A DNA stretch of 64,000 bases from Bacteroidia bacterium 43-41 (GTDB lineage Bacteria > Bacteroidota > Bacteroidia > Bacteroidales > Dysgonomonadaceae). Both the position numbers and the translations under genes were made by a program. The notes beneath the pieces are model-generated. The model saw nothing but the letters and a program-made list of their open reading frames with translations. It had not been told where the DNA came from and ran no database searches. The stretch covers positions 1 through 64,000 of the forward strand of contig MKTD01000035.1 in NCBI GenBank assembly GCA_001898165.1. The letters are read 5' to 3'. The stretch's first letter is position 1, and the number at the start of each line of letters is the position of its first letter. This document shows positions 24,939 through 33,964 of this stretch, piece by piece.

Positions 24939-25979
24939 ATGAAAAAAGGAAACAAGTACGGCACACACCGCGTCATTGAGCCGAAAGGTGTGCTGCCACA
25001 ACCGGCTAACAAATTAGATAACAACATGGATGAGATTTACGACAACGAGATCCTCATTGATGTGCAAACCCTCAACATCGACTCGGCATCGTTTACCGAT
25101 ATTTCGGCACGTGCGGGGGGCGACCACGGGAAGATAAAAGAGATTATGTTCGACATCGTCGCCAAACAGGGGAAACACCGTAACCCTTGGACCGGCTCGG
25201 GCGGGATGTTGTTGGGAACGGTTGAAAAAATAGGCGATGCGCTCGTTGGAAAAACCGATTTGAAAGTAGGGGACAAAATCGCTACCCTGGTTTCACTTTC
25301 ACTCACCCCACTGCGTATCGACAACATCAAGGAGATCCGCGACGAAGTGGACCAGGTGGATATCGACGGAAAAGCCATTCTGTTTGAAAGCGGGATCTAT
25401 GCCAAGATACCCTCCGATATGCCCGAAAAACTAGCCCTCTCGGCGTTAGACGTCGCAGGTGCACCGGCACAAACAGCCAAACTGGTGAAACCGGGCAACA
25501 CGGTGGTGATCATCGGAGCCGGCGGAAAATCGGGAATGCTCTGCTGCTACGAAGCAAAAAAACGCGCCGGCGTTACCGGAAAAGTTATCGGGATCACCCA
25601 CTCGCAAAAGAGTACCGACCGCCTGACCGCACTCGGCTTCTGCGACCATGTGTTCTCTGCCGATGCCACACAACCGGTAGCTGTTCTCGAAAAAATAGAA
25701 GAACTCACCGGAGGACAACTTGCCGACGTAACCATCAATAACGTCAATATCCCCGATACCGAAATGACCAGTATCCTGATCACCAAAGATACGGGAGTGG
25801 TTTATTTCTTCTCTATGGCAACCAGTTTCACCAAAGCCGCTCTCGGCGCCGAAGGGGTAGGCAGCGACGTCACAATGATTGTAGGCAACGGCTATACCCG
25901 CGGACACGCCGAAATCACACTGCAACTCCTCCGGGAATCGGAAAAACTGCGTAATATTTTTACTGAATTGTACGCTTAA
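24939..25979 (+). CDS. kdd: L-erythro-3,5-diaminohexanoate dehydrogenase
   Basis: A 346-residue NAD(P)-dependent enzyme with a medium-chain-dehydrogenase-like Rossmann domain, 'VVIIGAGGKSGM' at residues about 188-199, and an N-terminal substrate domain starting 'GNKYGTHRVIEPKGVLPQ', which is characteristic of Kdd. It oxidises and deaminates 3,5-diaminohexanoate to 5-amino-3-oxohexanoate, yielding NADH and the first ammonia. Length equals that of known Kdd proteins. It precedes kamA by 21 bases. Confidence 0.94.
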   Translation: MKKGNKYGTHRVIEPKGVLPQPANKLDNNMDEIYDNEILIDVQTLNIDSASFTDISARAGGDHGKIKEIMFDIVAKQGKHRNPWTGSGGMLLGTVEKIGDALVGKTDLKVGDKIATLVSLSLTPLRIDNIKEIRDEVDQVDIDGKAILFESGIYAKIPSDMPEKLALSALDVAGAPAQTAKLVKPGNTVVIIGAGGKSGMLCCYEAKKRAGVTGKVIGITHSQKSTDRLTALGFCDHVFSADATQPVAVLEKIEELTGGQLADVTINNVNIPDTEMTSILITKDTGVVYFFSMATSFTKAALGAEGVGSDVTMIVGNGYTRGHAEITLQLLRESEKLRNIFTELYA

Positions 25980-26000
25980 TGATCCCAAATCTAAAAAGTT

Positions 26001-27239
26001 ATGAACAAATCAACCCGCCAATTTTTTTCCCATGTTCCTGATGAACAATGGAACGACTGGAAATGGCAAGTGAAAAACCGCATTGAAACACTCGAAGACC
26101 TGAAGAAATACATCCGCCTGACTCAAGAAGAAGAGGAAGGTGTACGCGAATCGTTAAAAACATTGCGGATGGCCATCACGCCCTACTACCTGAGCCTGAT
26201 AAACACGGAAGACCCGTATTGCCCCATCCGCAAGCAGGCCATCCCAACCATCAACGAATTGCACATCTCCCGGGGAGACCTCGACGATCCCCTGCACGAA
26301 GACGGTGACTCGCCCGTACCCGGACTCACGCACCGATATCCCGACCGTGTGCTCTTTCTCATCACCGATATGTGCGCCATGTATTGCCGGCACTGTACGC
26401 GCCGCCGCTTTGCCGGACAAAAGGATGCCGGCGCACCCGCCGAACGTATCGAAAACTGCATCAATTATATTGCCAGGACCCCGGAAATACGGGACGTGCT
26501 GCTTTCCGGCGGAGACGCGCTGCTGATGAGCGACGACCGCATAGAATACATCCTCCGGCGCCTGCGCGAAATACCGCACGTCGAAATCATTCGTTTCGGT
26601 ACACGCGTGCCCGTGGTTATGCCGCAACGCATCACGGATGAGTTTTGCGAAATGATTAAAAAGTACCATCCCATCTGGCTCAATACGCACTTTAATCACC
26701 CCAACGAAATTACACCCGAAGCCGCCGAAGCCTGCAACAAACTCTCTGCTGCCGGGGTCCCGCTCGGTAACCAAACGGTACTGCTGCGCGGCATCAACGA
26801 CTGCACCTACGTCATGCGTGAACTCGTGCATGGTCTGGGACGCATTCGCGTACGGCCGTACTACATCTACATTTGCGACCAATCGAAAGGCATCGGCCAC
26901 TTCCGCACGCCTATATCAAAAGGCATCGAGATCATTGAAAATCTGCGGGGGCATACATCCGGTTACCTCGTGCCGACCTTTGTGATAGATGCGCCGGGTG
27001 GAGGTGGAAAGGTTCCCGTGATGCCCACTTATATGATTTCGCAATCGCCCAACCGCGTCATCGTGCGGAATTACGAAGGCGTTATCAGCGCCTACACCGA
27101 ACCTGAAGACTACAAAGAAGATTGCCATTGTCCCGAATGTGCCAAACAGAAAAAAGAAGGGGTGGCGGCATTGCTCTCGGGACGGCAATTATCGTTGGAA
27201 CCGAAGGATTTGAACAGGTTTAAACGGAACGGACATTGA
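26001..27239 (+). CDS. kamA: L-lysine 2,3-aminomutase
   Basis: A 412-residue radical-SAM, PLP enzyme that converts L-lysine to L-beta-lysine, the entry step. The iron-sulfur triad is Cys125, Cys129 and Cys132 ('CAMYCRHC'), and the PLP lysine is Lys337 in 'GGGGKVPVMP'; both numbers equal those of the well-studied clostridial enzyme. A C-terminal zinc motif, 'CHCPECAKQ', is present near residue 380. The close match argues for a true fermentative KamA rather than an EpmB-like translation-factor modifier. The kamB GTG start follows one base after its stop. Confidence 0.97.
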   Translation: MNKSTRQFFSHVPDEQWNDWKWQVKNRIETLEDLKKYIRLTQEEEEGVRESLKTLRMAITPYYLSLINTEDPYCPIRKQAIPTINELHISRGDLDDPLHEDGDSPVPGLTHRYPDRVLFLITDMCAMYCRHCTRRRFAGQKDAGAPAERIENCINYIARTPEIRDVLLSGGDALLMSDDRIEYILRRLREIPHVEIIRFGTRVPVVMPQRITDEFCEMIKKYHPIWLNTHFNHPNEITPEAAEACNKLSAAGVPLGNQTVLLRGINDCTYVMRELVHGLGRIRVRPYYIYICDQSKGIGHFRTPISKGIEIIENLRGHTSGYLVPTFVIDAPGGGGKVPVMPTYMISQSPNRVIVRNYEGVISAYTEPEDYKEDCHCPECAKQKKEGVAALLSGRQLSLEPKDLNRFKRNGH

Positions 27240-27240
27240 A

Positions 27241-28242
27241 GTGCCCTTTATCGATAACATATTGTTCCACAGCAGCGTTTCCATCGTAGGGCTCGAAAAG
27301 AACACGGGAAAAACCGAAACGTTGAACTACATCCTGAACAGGTTGAGGACGATGGATGTGCAAGTGGCGCTGACATCCATCGGCGTGGACGGTGAGCATA
27401 CCGACAGCGTGACGCGAACGCCCAAACCGGAAATAACGCTGTTCGACGGAATGATTTTTGTGACCTCCGAGAAGCATTACTCCGAACGCAAAATCACCTC
27501 GGAAATTCTGGAGGTAAGCGAAATGCGGACGGCATTGGGCAGGTTGATAACGGCACGTGCCAAATCGTGGGGGAAAGTGATCCTTTCGGGACCATCGGAC
27601 ACGGCAGGGATCAAAAGACTGATCGATGGAATGGCGCGTTTTGACGTTCAAACCACGATAGTGGATGGCGCACTGTCGCGCCTGAGCCTGGCCTCGCCCG
27701 CCGTTACCGAGGCAATGGTTTTGGCAACGGGGGCAGCACTCTCGGCAAACATCCCGCAGTTGGTACGCGAAACGCGTTTCGTGCAGCAGCTTATCGAATT
27801 ACCGGCCGTTGAGGCCAAACTTGCCGGAGAACTGCAAACGATAAAGGGCGGGATATGGGCCATAGATGCCGAAGATCGTCTGCATGACTTGGAAATACCA
27901 TCGGTATTCCTCCTCGATAAAAGGGAGGAGGATATCTTCCGGTTTGGCACACGAATTTATGTGTCGGGAGCCGTAAGCGACAAACTGCTCTCATTCCTGC
28001 GAATACAGAACAAAAACGTAGAACTGGCCGTGAGCGATTTCACAAAACTGTTTGTCTCGCAAAAAGAGTTCAACGCATTCCTGAAAAGCGGGAATTCAAT
28101 AAAGAGCGTCTTGCGAAGCAAACTCATTGCAGTAACGGTAAACCCATTATCGCCAAGCGGTTTCCTGCTCGATTCCGACACGTTGCAACGGGAAATGAAA
28201 AAAGCGCTGAATGTGCCGGTGTATGATGTAAAAAACATGTAA
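27241..28242 (+). CDS. kamB: KamB: P-loop protein of the lysine aminomutase cluster
   Basis: A 333-residue cytoplasmic protein starting with GTG right after kamA. It has a Walker A motif, 'GLEKNTGKT' at residues 17-25, like MobB/dethiobiotin-synthetase-type NTPases, and no membrane segment. Proteins of this kind and a MutS-like protein (next gene) accompany kamDE in lysine fermenters. No reaction in the pathway is left for it, so a role in assembly or reactivation of the B12-dependent aminomutase is a reasonable inference, not a demonstrated one. The symbol follows use in lysine cluster annotation. Confidence 0.8.
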   Translation: MPFIDNILFHSSVSIVGLEKNTGKTETLNYILNRLRTMDVQVALTSIGVDGEHTDSVTRTPKPEITLFDGMIFVTSEKHYSERKITSEILEVSEMRTALGRLITARAKSWGKVILSGPSDTAGIKRLIDGMARFDVQTTIVDGALSRLSLASPAVTEAMVLATGAALSANIPQLVRETRFVQQLIELPAVEAKLAGELQTIKGGIWAIDAEDRLHDLEIPSVFLLDKREEDIFRFGTRIYVSGAVSDKLLSFLRIQNKNVELAVSDFTKLFVSQKEFNAFLKSGNSIKSVLRSKLIAVTVNPLSPSGFLLDSDTLQREMKKALNVPVYDVKNM

Positions 28243-28266
28243 TTTGAAGAACAGTAAATAGTTATT

Positions 28267-29664
28267 TTGAGTATAAAACAAGCCATAAAACAGATCAGCG
28301 GGTTCAACTACATCGTAAACTCGTTGAATATACGCTCTTCCGCCGGGAGAAAGCAGCTGTTCTCTTTGCCGTTCCTGACAAACGGAGACGACATAGAAAC
28401 GGCTCTGGATGAGACCGAAACGGCTGTTGGGATCGTTAATGCACCGGAAAACGAAAAACGGCTGTCGATGCTCTTTTCCAAGCTGATGCAGTTGCACGAT
28501 ATATCGGGAACCATCAGGATCCTCTCGGACAAAAACATATTGGACGATGTAGAACTGTTCGAAATAAAATATTTCGCCTTGCTCGCAGAGTCCATACGGG
28601 AACACGCCGGACAATTGAAAATCTCTTTTATAGATATTCCGTCTCTCGCAAAGGTTATCGATATTCTCGATCCCGAAAAAAAACGTATTCCACACTTTTA
28701 CGTGTACGATCAATATTCACCGGACCTGGCCTCGCTGCGTGCACAACTGAACAGGATGCCGGATCAGGGCTATAGCGAACAGGAAATAGAGCAGGCTCGC
28801 CTTCAGGCGCAACAATTGGAAGATGAAATCCGAAAAAAAATCACGCAACAGCTTTATCCGCATGCCCGGGCCTTATTGAAAGCATTGCACGAAATTGCCC
28901 GGCTGGATGTCGTGCTGGCCAAAGCCCGCCAGGCAAAAGAATTGGGATTATGCAAACCGGCAATCGGCGACAAAAAAACATTTTACACCGGACTTTTCCA
29001 TCCCGAAATCAGGAACCTGTTGAGGCAGCAACACAAAGATTTTCAGCCGGTGGATATTTCCATCCCGATGCAACCCACCGTGATCACCGGAGCCAATATG
29101 GCAGGCAAAAGCGTTCTACTCAAAAGCGTGGCGCTGGCGCAGACAATGATGCAGTTCGGGTTTTATGTTGCGGCGCAATCGGCGGCGATCATCCCTGTAG
29201 AACAGATAGTTATAAGTATAAGCGACGGTGAGGACGAACTGAAAGGACTCTCCTCTTTTGCTGCCGAAATGCTTCGCCTGAACACCACCATCGACAACAC
29301 ACGCCAACACATCAGTCAACTGGTGCTTATCGATGAGCTTGCCCGCACCACCAATCCGACAGAGGGTAAAGCGATCGTGTGCGGGATACTCGACTTCTTT
29401 ATTCAACACAATGTGCAATCGCTTATCACCACACACTACGGCATAGATATGCCCTGCCGGAAACTGCGCGTGAAAGGCTTCACGGAAAATAAGAACAACG
29501 AAAAAATAACGATCGACAATATCAACTCTTTCATTGATTATTCGCTGGAAGAAACCACGGAAAAAGAGGTCCCGCACGAAGCAGTAAAAATTGCGGAGAT
29601 CATCGGGGTGAATGCGGCTATTTTAGAACGGGCAAAAAAATATTTGAAGAATGATGTTCAGTAG
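28267..29664 (+). CDS. kamC: KamC: MutS-like ATPase of the lysine aminomutase cluster
   Basis: A 465-residue protein starting with TTG at 28267. The C-terminal half is a MutS-type ABC ATPase: Walker A 'GANMAGKS' at residues 275-282, the ABC-like signature stretch 'GLSSFAAEM', and Walker B 'LVLIDELARTTNPTEG'. The N-terminal half is helical and lacks the mismatch-binding domain of true MutS, so DNA mismatch repair is unlikely. Similar MutS-like genes stand beside ornithine and lysine aminomutase genes elsewhere. The inferred role is ATP-driven exchange of damaged cobalamin in KamDE, together with KamB. Confidence 0.85.
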   Translation: MSIKQAIKQISGFNYIVNSLNIRSSAGRKQLFSLPFLTNGDDIETALDETETAVGIVNAPENEKRLSMLFSKLMQLHDISGTIRILSDKNILDDVELFEIKYFALLAESIREHAGQLKISFIDIPSLAKVIDILDPEKKRIPHFYVYDQYSPDLASLRAQLNRMPDQGYSEQEIEQARLQAQQLEDEIRKKITQQLYPHARALLKALHEIARLDVVLAKARQAKELGLCKPAIGDKKTFYTGLFHPEIRNLLRQQHKDFQPVDISIPMQPTVITGANMAGKSVLLKSVALAQTMMQFGFYVAAQSAAIIPVEQIVISISDGEDELKGLSSFAAEMLRLNTTIDNTRQHISQLVLIDELARTTNPTEGKAIVCGILDFFIQHNVQSLITTHYGIDMPCRKLRVKGFTENKNNEKITIDNINSFIDYSLEETTEKEVPHEAVKIAEIIGVNAAILERAKKYLKNDVQ

Positions 29665-29686
29665 TTATTTAACTTAATAAACTTAT

Positions 29687-31273
29687 ATGCAAAAAAGTAA
29701 ACTCGGAATAGATTTCAATAAAGTGCAACACGCACGCGACGTTGCCGGCAAAATTGCCGCCGACGTGCAGCGCTTTGCCGACAATTATACCACGGTTGCC
29801 GTTGAAAGGACACTCTGCCGTCTGGTGGGAATAGATGATGTGGACGATGCCGGGGTACCGTTTCCGAACGTGCTGGCAGACGATTTGAAAAATAAAAACG
29901 TGTTGGAGCACGGCACACTTTTCTTTTTGGGGAATGCCATTATCGGAACAGGGCAAACGCCGCAACAAATTGCCGAACGGGTAGCGTCTGGAAGCTTGGA
30001 TATCACGGCTTTTCCGTTTCGCCCGAAAGAAGAAATTGCCCGTGCATTGCAACCGTTTGTCGATGCAAGCATCCGCCAAATATCGGAAAGGCGGAAAAAA
30101 AGAGAACATTATCTTGAAACCATCGGCGAAGGAAGACGCCCGTATCTTTACGTGATTGTTGCTACCGGAAACATCTACGAAGACGTGGTGCAGGCCGAAG
30201 CCGCGGCCAGGCAAGGAGCAGACATTATTGCCGTGATCCGCACCACCGGACAAAGCTTGCTCGATTATGTCCCCTACGGCGCCACTACCGAAGGTTTCGG
30301 CGGGACGTATGCCACGCAGGAGAACTTCCGCATCATGCGCAGCGCTCTGGATAAAGTGGGTGAAGAGATCGGAAGGTACATCCGTTTGTGCAACTATTGC
30401 TCCGGATTGTGCATGCCTGAAATCGCCGCGATGGGTGCGCTGGAAGGATTGGACGTCATGCTGAACGATGCGCTTTACGGCATCCTTTTCCGCGACATCA
30501 ATATGCAGCGCACAATGGTGGACCAGTTTATGTCGCGCGTGATAAACGGCTTTGCCGGCGTGATCATCAATACCGGAGAAGACAATTACCTCACCACCGC
30601 CGATGCCGTGGAAGAGGCGCACACCGTACTGGCCTCGGACCTGATCAACGAGCAGCTGGCGTTACTTGCCGGGCTTCCCGAAGAACAAATGGGGCTGGGA
30701 CATGCTTTTGAGATGGATCCCGACCTCGAAAACGGGTTCCTTCTCGAACTCGCGCAAGCGCAACTGATCCGCGAGATATTCCCCAAAGCGCCGCTGAAAT
30801 ACATGCCGCCCACGAAATTCATGACGGGAAATATTTTCAAAGGACATCTGCAAGACGCCCTCTTCAATACGGTTGGCGTTTGGACATCGCAAGGGATCCA
30901 ACTGCTGGGAATGCCCACCGAAGCCATTCACACGCCGTTTATGAGCGACCGCTACCTCTCCATAGAGAACGCCCGGTATATCTTCAACAATATGCGTAAT
31001 ATTGGCGACGAGGTGGAGTTTAAAGAGGGAGGAATCATCCAGGGCCGGGCCAAGGAAGTGTTGGATAAAACCATTGCACTGCTCGAGGAGCTTCAGGAAG
31101 AAGGGCTTTTTAGGGCCCTGGAAAAAGGAATTTTCGGAAACATTAAACGCGCCAAGACCGGAGGAAAAGGATTGGCCGGCGTATCGGTGAAAGGAGAGCA
31201 CTATTACAATCCGTTCATCAACTTAATGAACCCGGAACATAAGACACGTAACACGAAACACGAGAAATTATGA
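29687..31273 (+). CDS. kamD: D-lysine/beta-lysine 5,6-aminomutase, alpha subunit
   Basis: A 528-residue TIM-barrel subunit, close in length to clostridial KamD (516). 'KLGIDFNKVQHARDVAGKIA' at the start and 'TTEGFGGTYATQENFRIMR' and 'YCSGLCMPEIAAMGALEGLD' inside are typical. It binds PLP substrate aldimine and, with KamE, moves the terminal amino group of beta-lysine to C5, giving 3,5-diaminohexanoate. The 3' end overlaps kamE by ATGA. The last 20 codons include a degenerate spacer-like tract (cataagacacgtaacacgaa), possibly an added tail beyond the conserved domain. Confidence 0.95.
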   Translation: MQKSKLGIDFNKVQHARDVAGKIAADVQRFADNYTTVAVERTLCRLVGIDDVDDAGVPFPNVLADDLKNKNVLEHGTLFFLGNAIIGTGQTPQQIAERVASGSLDITAFPFRPKEEIARALQPFVDASIRQISERRKKREHYLETIGEGRRPYLYVIVATGNIYEDVVQAEAAARQGADIIAVIRTTGQSLLDYVPYGATTEGFGGTYATQENFRIMRSALDKVGEEIGRYIRLCNYCSGLCMPEIAAMGALEGLDVMLNDALYGILFRDINMQRTMVDQFMSRVINGFAGVIINTGEDNYLTTADAVEEAHTVLASDLINEQLALLAGLPEEQMGLGHAFEMDPDLENGFLLELAQAQLIREIFPKAPLKYMPPTKFMTGNIFKGHLQDALFNTVGVWTSQGIQLLGMPTEAIHTPFMSDRYLSIENARYIFNNMRNIGDEVEFKEGGIIQGRAKEVLDKTIALLEELQEEGLFRALEKGIFGNIKRAKTGGKGLAGVSVKGEHYYNPFINLMNPEHKTRNTKHEKL

Positions 31274-32067
31274 GCGAAGGATTATACAACACACGTTCTA
31301 ACGATTTCGATCAAACGCTCGACCTGACCGGAATAAAACCGTACGGCGACACCATGAACGACGGTAAAACCCAACTGAGTTTCACCCTGCCCGTTCCCGC
31401 CGGAGACGAAGCCATTGAAGCAGCCAGACAATTGTTGCGAAAAATGGGGTTTAACAACCCGCAGGTTGTTTATTACAAAGAGCTGAAAGAAGGATTTACG
31501 TTTTTCAACTGCTACGGAAGTTATACCGGAAGTATCGACTACACGCAGATCCGTGTACCCAAAGTATCTTCAACGAAATGGGATATTCCTCAAACCGACG
31601 AGTTCATCAAAGAGCGAATCGGCAGAAAAATAGTGGTGGTTGGGGCAAGCACCGGAAGTGACGCGCACACCGTCGGCATCGACGCCATCATGAACATGAA
31701 AGGGTTCGCCGGAAGATACGGCCTGGAAAGATACAGCATGTTCGAAGCCGTGAACATGGGAAGCCAGGTACTTAATGAGGACCTTATTGCCAAAGGCATA
31801 GAGATGAATGCCGATGCGCTGCTGGTATCCCAAACCGTTACGCAGAAAGATGTACATATAAAAAACATGATCGAACTGGTGGAGATGCTTGAGGCCGAAG
31901 GACTGCGCGAAAAGGTGATCCTTTGCGCCGGCGGACCCCGCATTTCGCACGAGTTGGCAAAAGAACTCGGCTACGATGCCGGATTCGGGATGAATACGTA
32001 TGCCGATGACGTGGCATCATTTATCGCACAGGAGATGGAAAGAAGAATAAATAAAACCCCAACTTAG
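31270..32067 (+). CDS. kamE: Lysine 5,6-aminomutase, beta (B12-binding) subunit
   Basis: A 265-residue subunit carrying the adenosylcobalamin. The 'DxHxxG' motif is Asp131-Ala-His133-Thr-Val-Gly136, where the histidine is the lower cobalt ligand, and the internal PLP lysine is Lys144 in 'MNMKGFAG', the same number as in the clostridial enzyme. Translational coupling to kamD through ATGA suits a fixed subunit ratio. Three bases separate its stop from atoA. Confidence 0.96.
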   Translation: MSEGLYNTRSNDFDQTLDLTGIKPYGDTMNDGKTQLSFTLPVPAGDEAIEAARQLLRKMGFNNPQVVYYKELKEGFTFFNCYGSYTGSIDYTQIRVPKVSSTKWDIPQTDEFIKERIGRKIVVVGASTGSDAHTVGIDAIMNMKGFAGRYGLERYSMFEAVNMGSQVLNEDLIAKGIEMNADALLVSQTVTQKDVHIKNMIELVEMLEAEGLREKVILCAGGPRISHELAKELGYDAGFGMNTYADDVASFIAQEMERRINKTPT

Positions 32068-32070
32068 TTT

Positions 32071-32733
32071 ATGGACAAAAACCAAATCAGGGAAGTTATC
32101 GCCCGGCGCGTCGCGCTCGAATTAAAAGACAATGATGTGGTTAACCTGGGAATCGGAATTCCTACCTGGGTCCCCAATTATTTGAAACCCGAAGTACACG
32201 TGGTATTACAATCGGAGAACGGGATGATTGGAATGGGAAAAACTCCCGCAGCGGGAGAAGAAGACCCGCATTTCGCCAACGCCGGAGGCGCCCCTGTGTT
32301 GCCCGGCTTAGGTGCGGCCTGTTTTGACAGTGCCACATCATTTGCCATCATCCGTGGAGGGCACGTCGATGTGAGCGTGTTGGGGGCGTTGCAGGTGGAT
32401 GAAGAGGGTAATCTGGCCAACTGGAACATTCCCGGAAAAATGGTTCCCGGAATGGGTGGGGCCATGGATCTGCTTACCGGAACCCGCAAGGTGATCCTGG
32501 CGATGGAGCACACGGCAAAAGGAAGTCCCAAAATCATGAAACGGTGCACGCTTCCGCTCACTGCAAAAGGGCAGGTGGATATGATTGTAACCGAGATGTG
32601 TGTGATTGAAGTTACCGATAACGGCTTGCTCGTTACCGAGATTCATCCCGAGTTTACCGCAGAAGACGTGCAAGCAGCTACCGAAGCCACGTTACGTTTC
32701 AGCGAAAACCTGAAATTAATGCGTGATCTATAA
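32071..32733 (+). CDS. atoA: Butyryl-CoA:acetoacetate CoA-transferase, beta subunit
   Basis: A 220-residue CoA-transferase family I beta subunit. The catalytic glutamate is Glu49 in 'QSENGMIGMG', and 'GGHVDVSVLGALQVDEEGNLANW' is characteristic. It pairs with AtoD, encoded at the other end of the lysine genes. It completes the butyrate-forming step and returns CoA to acetoacetyl-CoA for thiolase. Confidence 0.94.
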   Translation: MDKNQIREVIARRVALELKDNDVVNLGIGIPTWVPNYLKPEVHVVLQSENGMIGMGKTPAAGEEDPHFANAGGAPVLPGLGAACFDSATSFAIIRGGHVDVSVLGALQVDEEGNLANWNIPGKMVPGMGGAMDLLTGTRKVILAMEHTAKGSPKIMKRCTLPLTAKGQVDMIVTEMCVIEVTDNGLLVTEIHPEFTAEDVQAATEATLRFSENLKLMRDL

Positions 32734-32758
32734 ATTCTTGATATCTAACAATAAAAAT

Positions 32759-33964
32759 ATGAAAAAAATCTTTATCGTATCAGCAAAACGCACGCCCATC
32801 GGAAAATTTATGGGCAGCCTTTCGACCATTAAGCCGGGACAACTGGGCGCGATGGTCATCAAAGCCATTCTGGAAGAAACCGGTATGGAGAGTTCAAAAA
32901 TCGATTCCGTTATTGCCGGAAACGTGTTATCTGCCGGACAGGGACAGGGCGTAGCCCGCCAGTGTGCCATCTACGCGGGTATTCCCGCCGAAGTTCCCGC
33001 CTACAGCATCAATATGGTGTGCGGCAGCGGAATGAAAGCCGTGATGAACGCCGTTTCGGAAATCCGGAGCGGTGCGGCAGCGGTAATCATCGCGGGAGGA
33101 GTTGAAAACATGTCCGATGCCGGATATATCCTGCCTTCATCGGTGCGCAACGGCATTAAAATGGGTAATTTCAATGTAGTCGATCACATGGTGAACGACG
33201 GGCTGACCGATGTGTTCAACAACTATCACATGGGAATTACGGCAGAGAACGTAGCTGAAAAGTCAGGCATTTCCCGCGAAGCGCAAGATGCTTTTGCCTA
33301 CCGTTCACAACAAAAAGCCATCGCAGCCGTGGATGGGGATAAATTTAAAGAAGAAATTGTTCCTGTGGAAATTGTATCGAGAAAAGAGACCGTCGTATTC
33401 GACAAAGACGAATTCCCGAACCGGACAAGTACACCCGAAAAACTGGCGGCATTGCGTCCGGCTTTCAAAAAGGACGGCACCGTTACGGCAGGGAACGCAT
33501 CGGGGATTAACGACGGTGCCTCTTTCGTGATGCTTGCCGATGAAGAAGCCGTTGCCAAATACGGACTGGAACCGCTGGCTGAAATCGTAGCCGTAGCCGA
33601 AAGCGGCGTAGCTCCCGAAATAATGGGACTGGGGCCTGTTCCTGCCATCCGCAAAGTATTGCAACGTGCCGGCATGAAACTTTCGGATATGGAGATTATT
33701 GAGCTGAATGAAGCCTTTGCAGCACAATCGCTCGGCGTCATCGAAAGTTTGTGCGATGAGCACGGCGTCTCACACGAGTGGATGGATGAACGTTGCAACG
33801 TTCACGGCGGAGCGATCGCTTTGGGACATCCCATCGGCGCATCGGGCAACCGCATTATCGTCTCGCTTGTTCACGAAATGAAAATGTACGGCAAGAAGGT
33901 TGGGCTGGCATCACTCTGTATCGGCGGAGGGATGGGAACAGCGATAATAGTTAAAAGGCCATGA
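32759..33964 (+). CDS. thl: Acetyl-CoA acetyltransferase (thiolase)
   Basis: A 401-residue thiolase. 'KKIFIVSAKRTPIGKF' at the N-terminus, nucleophile Cys88 in 'NMVCGSGMKAV', 'GGAIALGHPIGASG' with the catalytic His, and 'CIGGGMG' with the second Cys. ATG 32759 is the start; upstream in-frame codons overlap atoA and are not conserved. It cleaves acetoacetyl-CoA to two acetyl-CoA, giving ATP via acetate, or runs in reverse for butyrate synthesis from acetyl-CoA. Its stop overlaps the crt start (ATGA). Confidence 0.95.
   Translation: MKKIFIVSAKRTPIGKFMGSLSTIKPGQLGAMVIKAILEETGMESSKIDSVIAGNVLSAGQGQGVARQCAIYAGIPAEVPAYSINMVCGSGMKAVMNAVSEIRSGAAAVIIAGGVENMSDAGYILPSSVRNGIKMGNFNVVDHMVNDGLTDVFNNYHMGITAENVAEKSGISREAQDAFAYRSQQKAIAAVDGDKFKEEIVPVEIVSRKETVVFDKDEFPNRTSTPEKLAALRPAFKKDGTVTAGNASGINDGASFVMLADEEAVAKYGLEPLAEIVAVAESGVAPEIMGLGPVPAIRKVLQRAGMKLSDMEIIELNEAFAAQSLGVIESLCDEHGVSHEWMDERCNVHGGAIALGHPIGASGNRIIVSLVHEMKMYGKKVGLASLCIGGGMGTAIIVKRP

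Noticed and set aside
28267-29664. Annotation of kamC as DNA mismatch repair MutS2
   Set aside because: Mismatch-recognition and Smr domains are absent and the gene is embedded between lysine genes.
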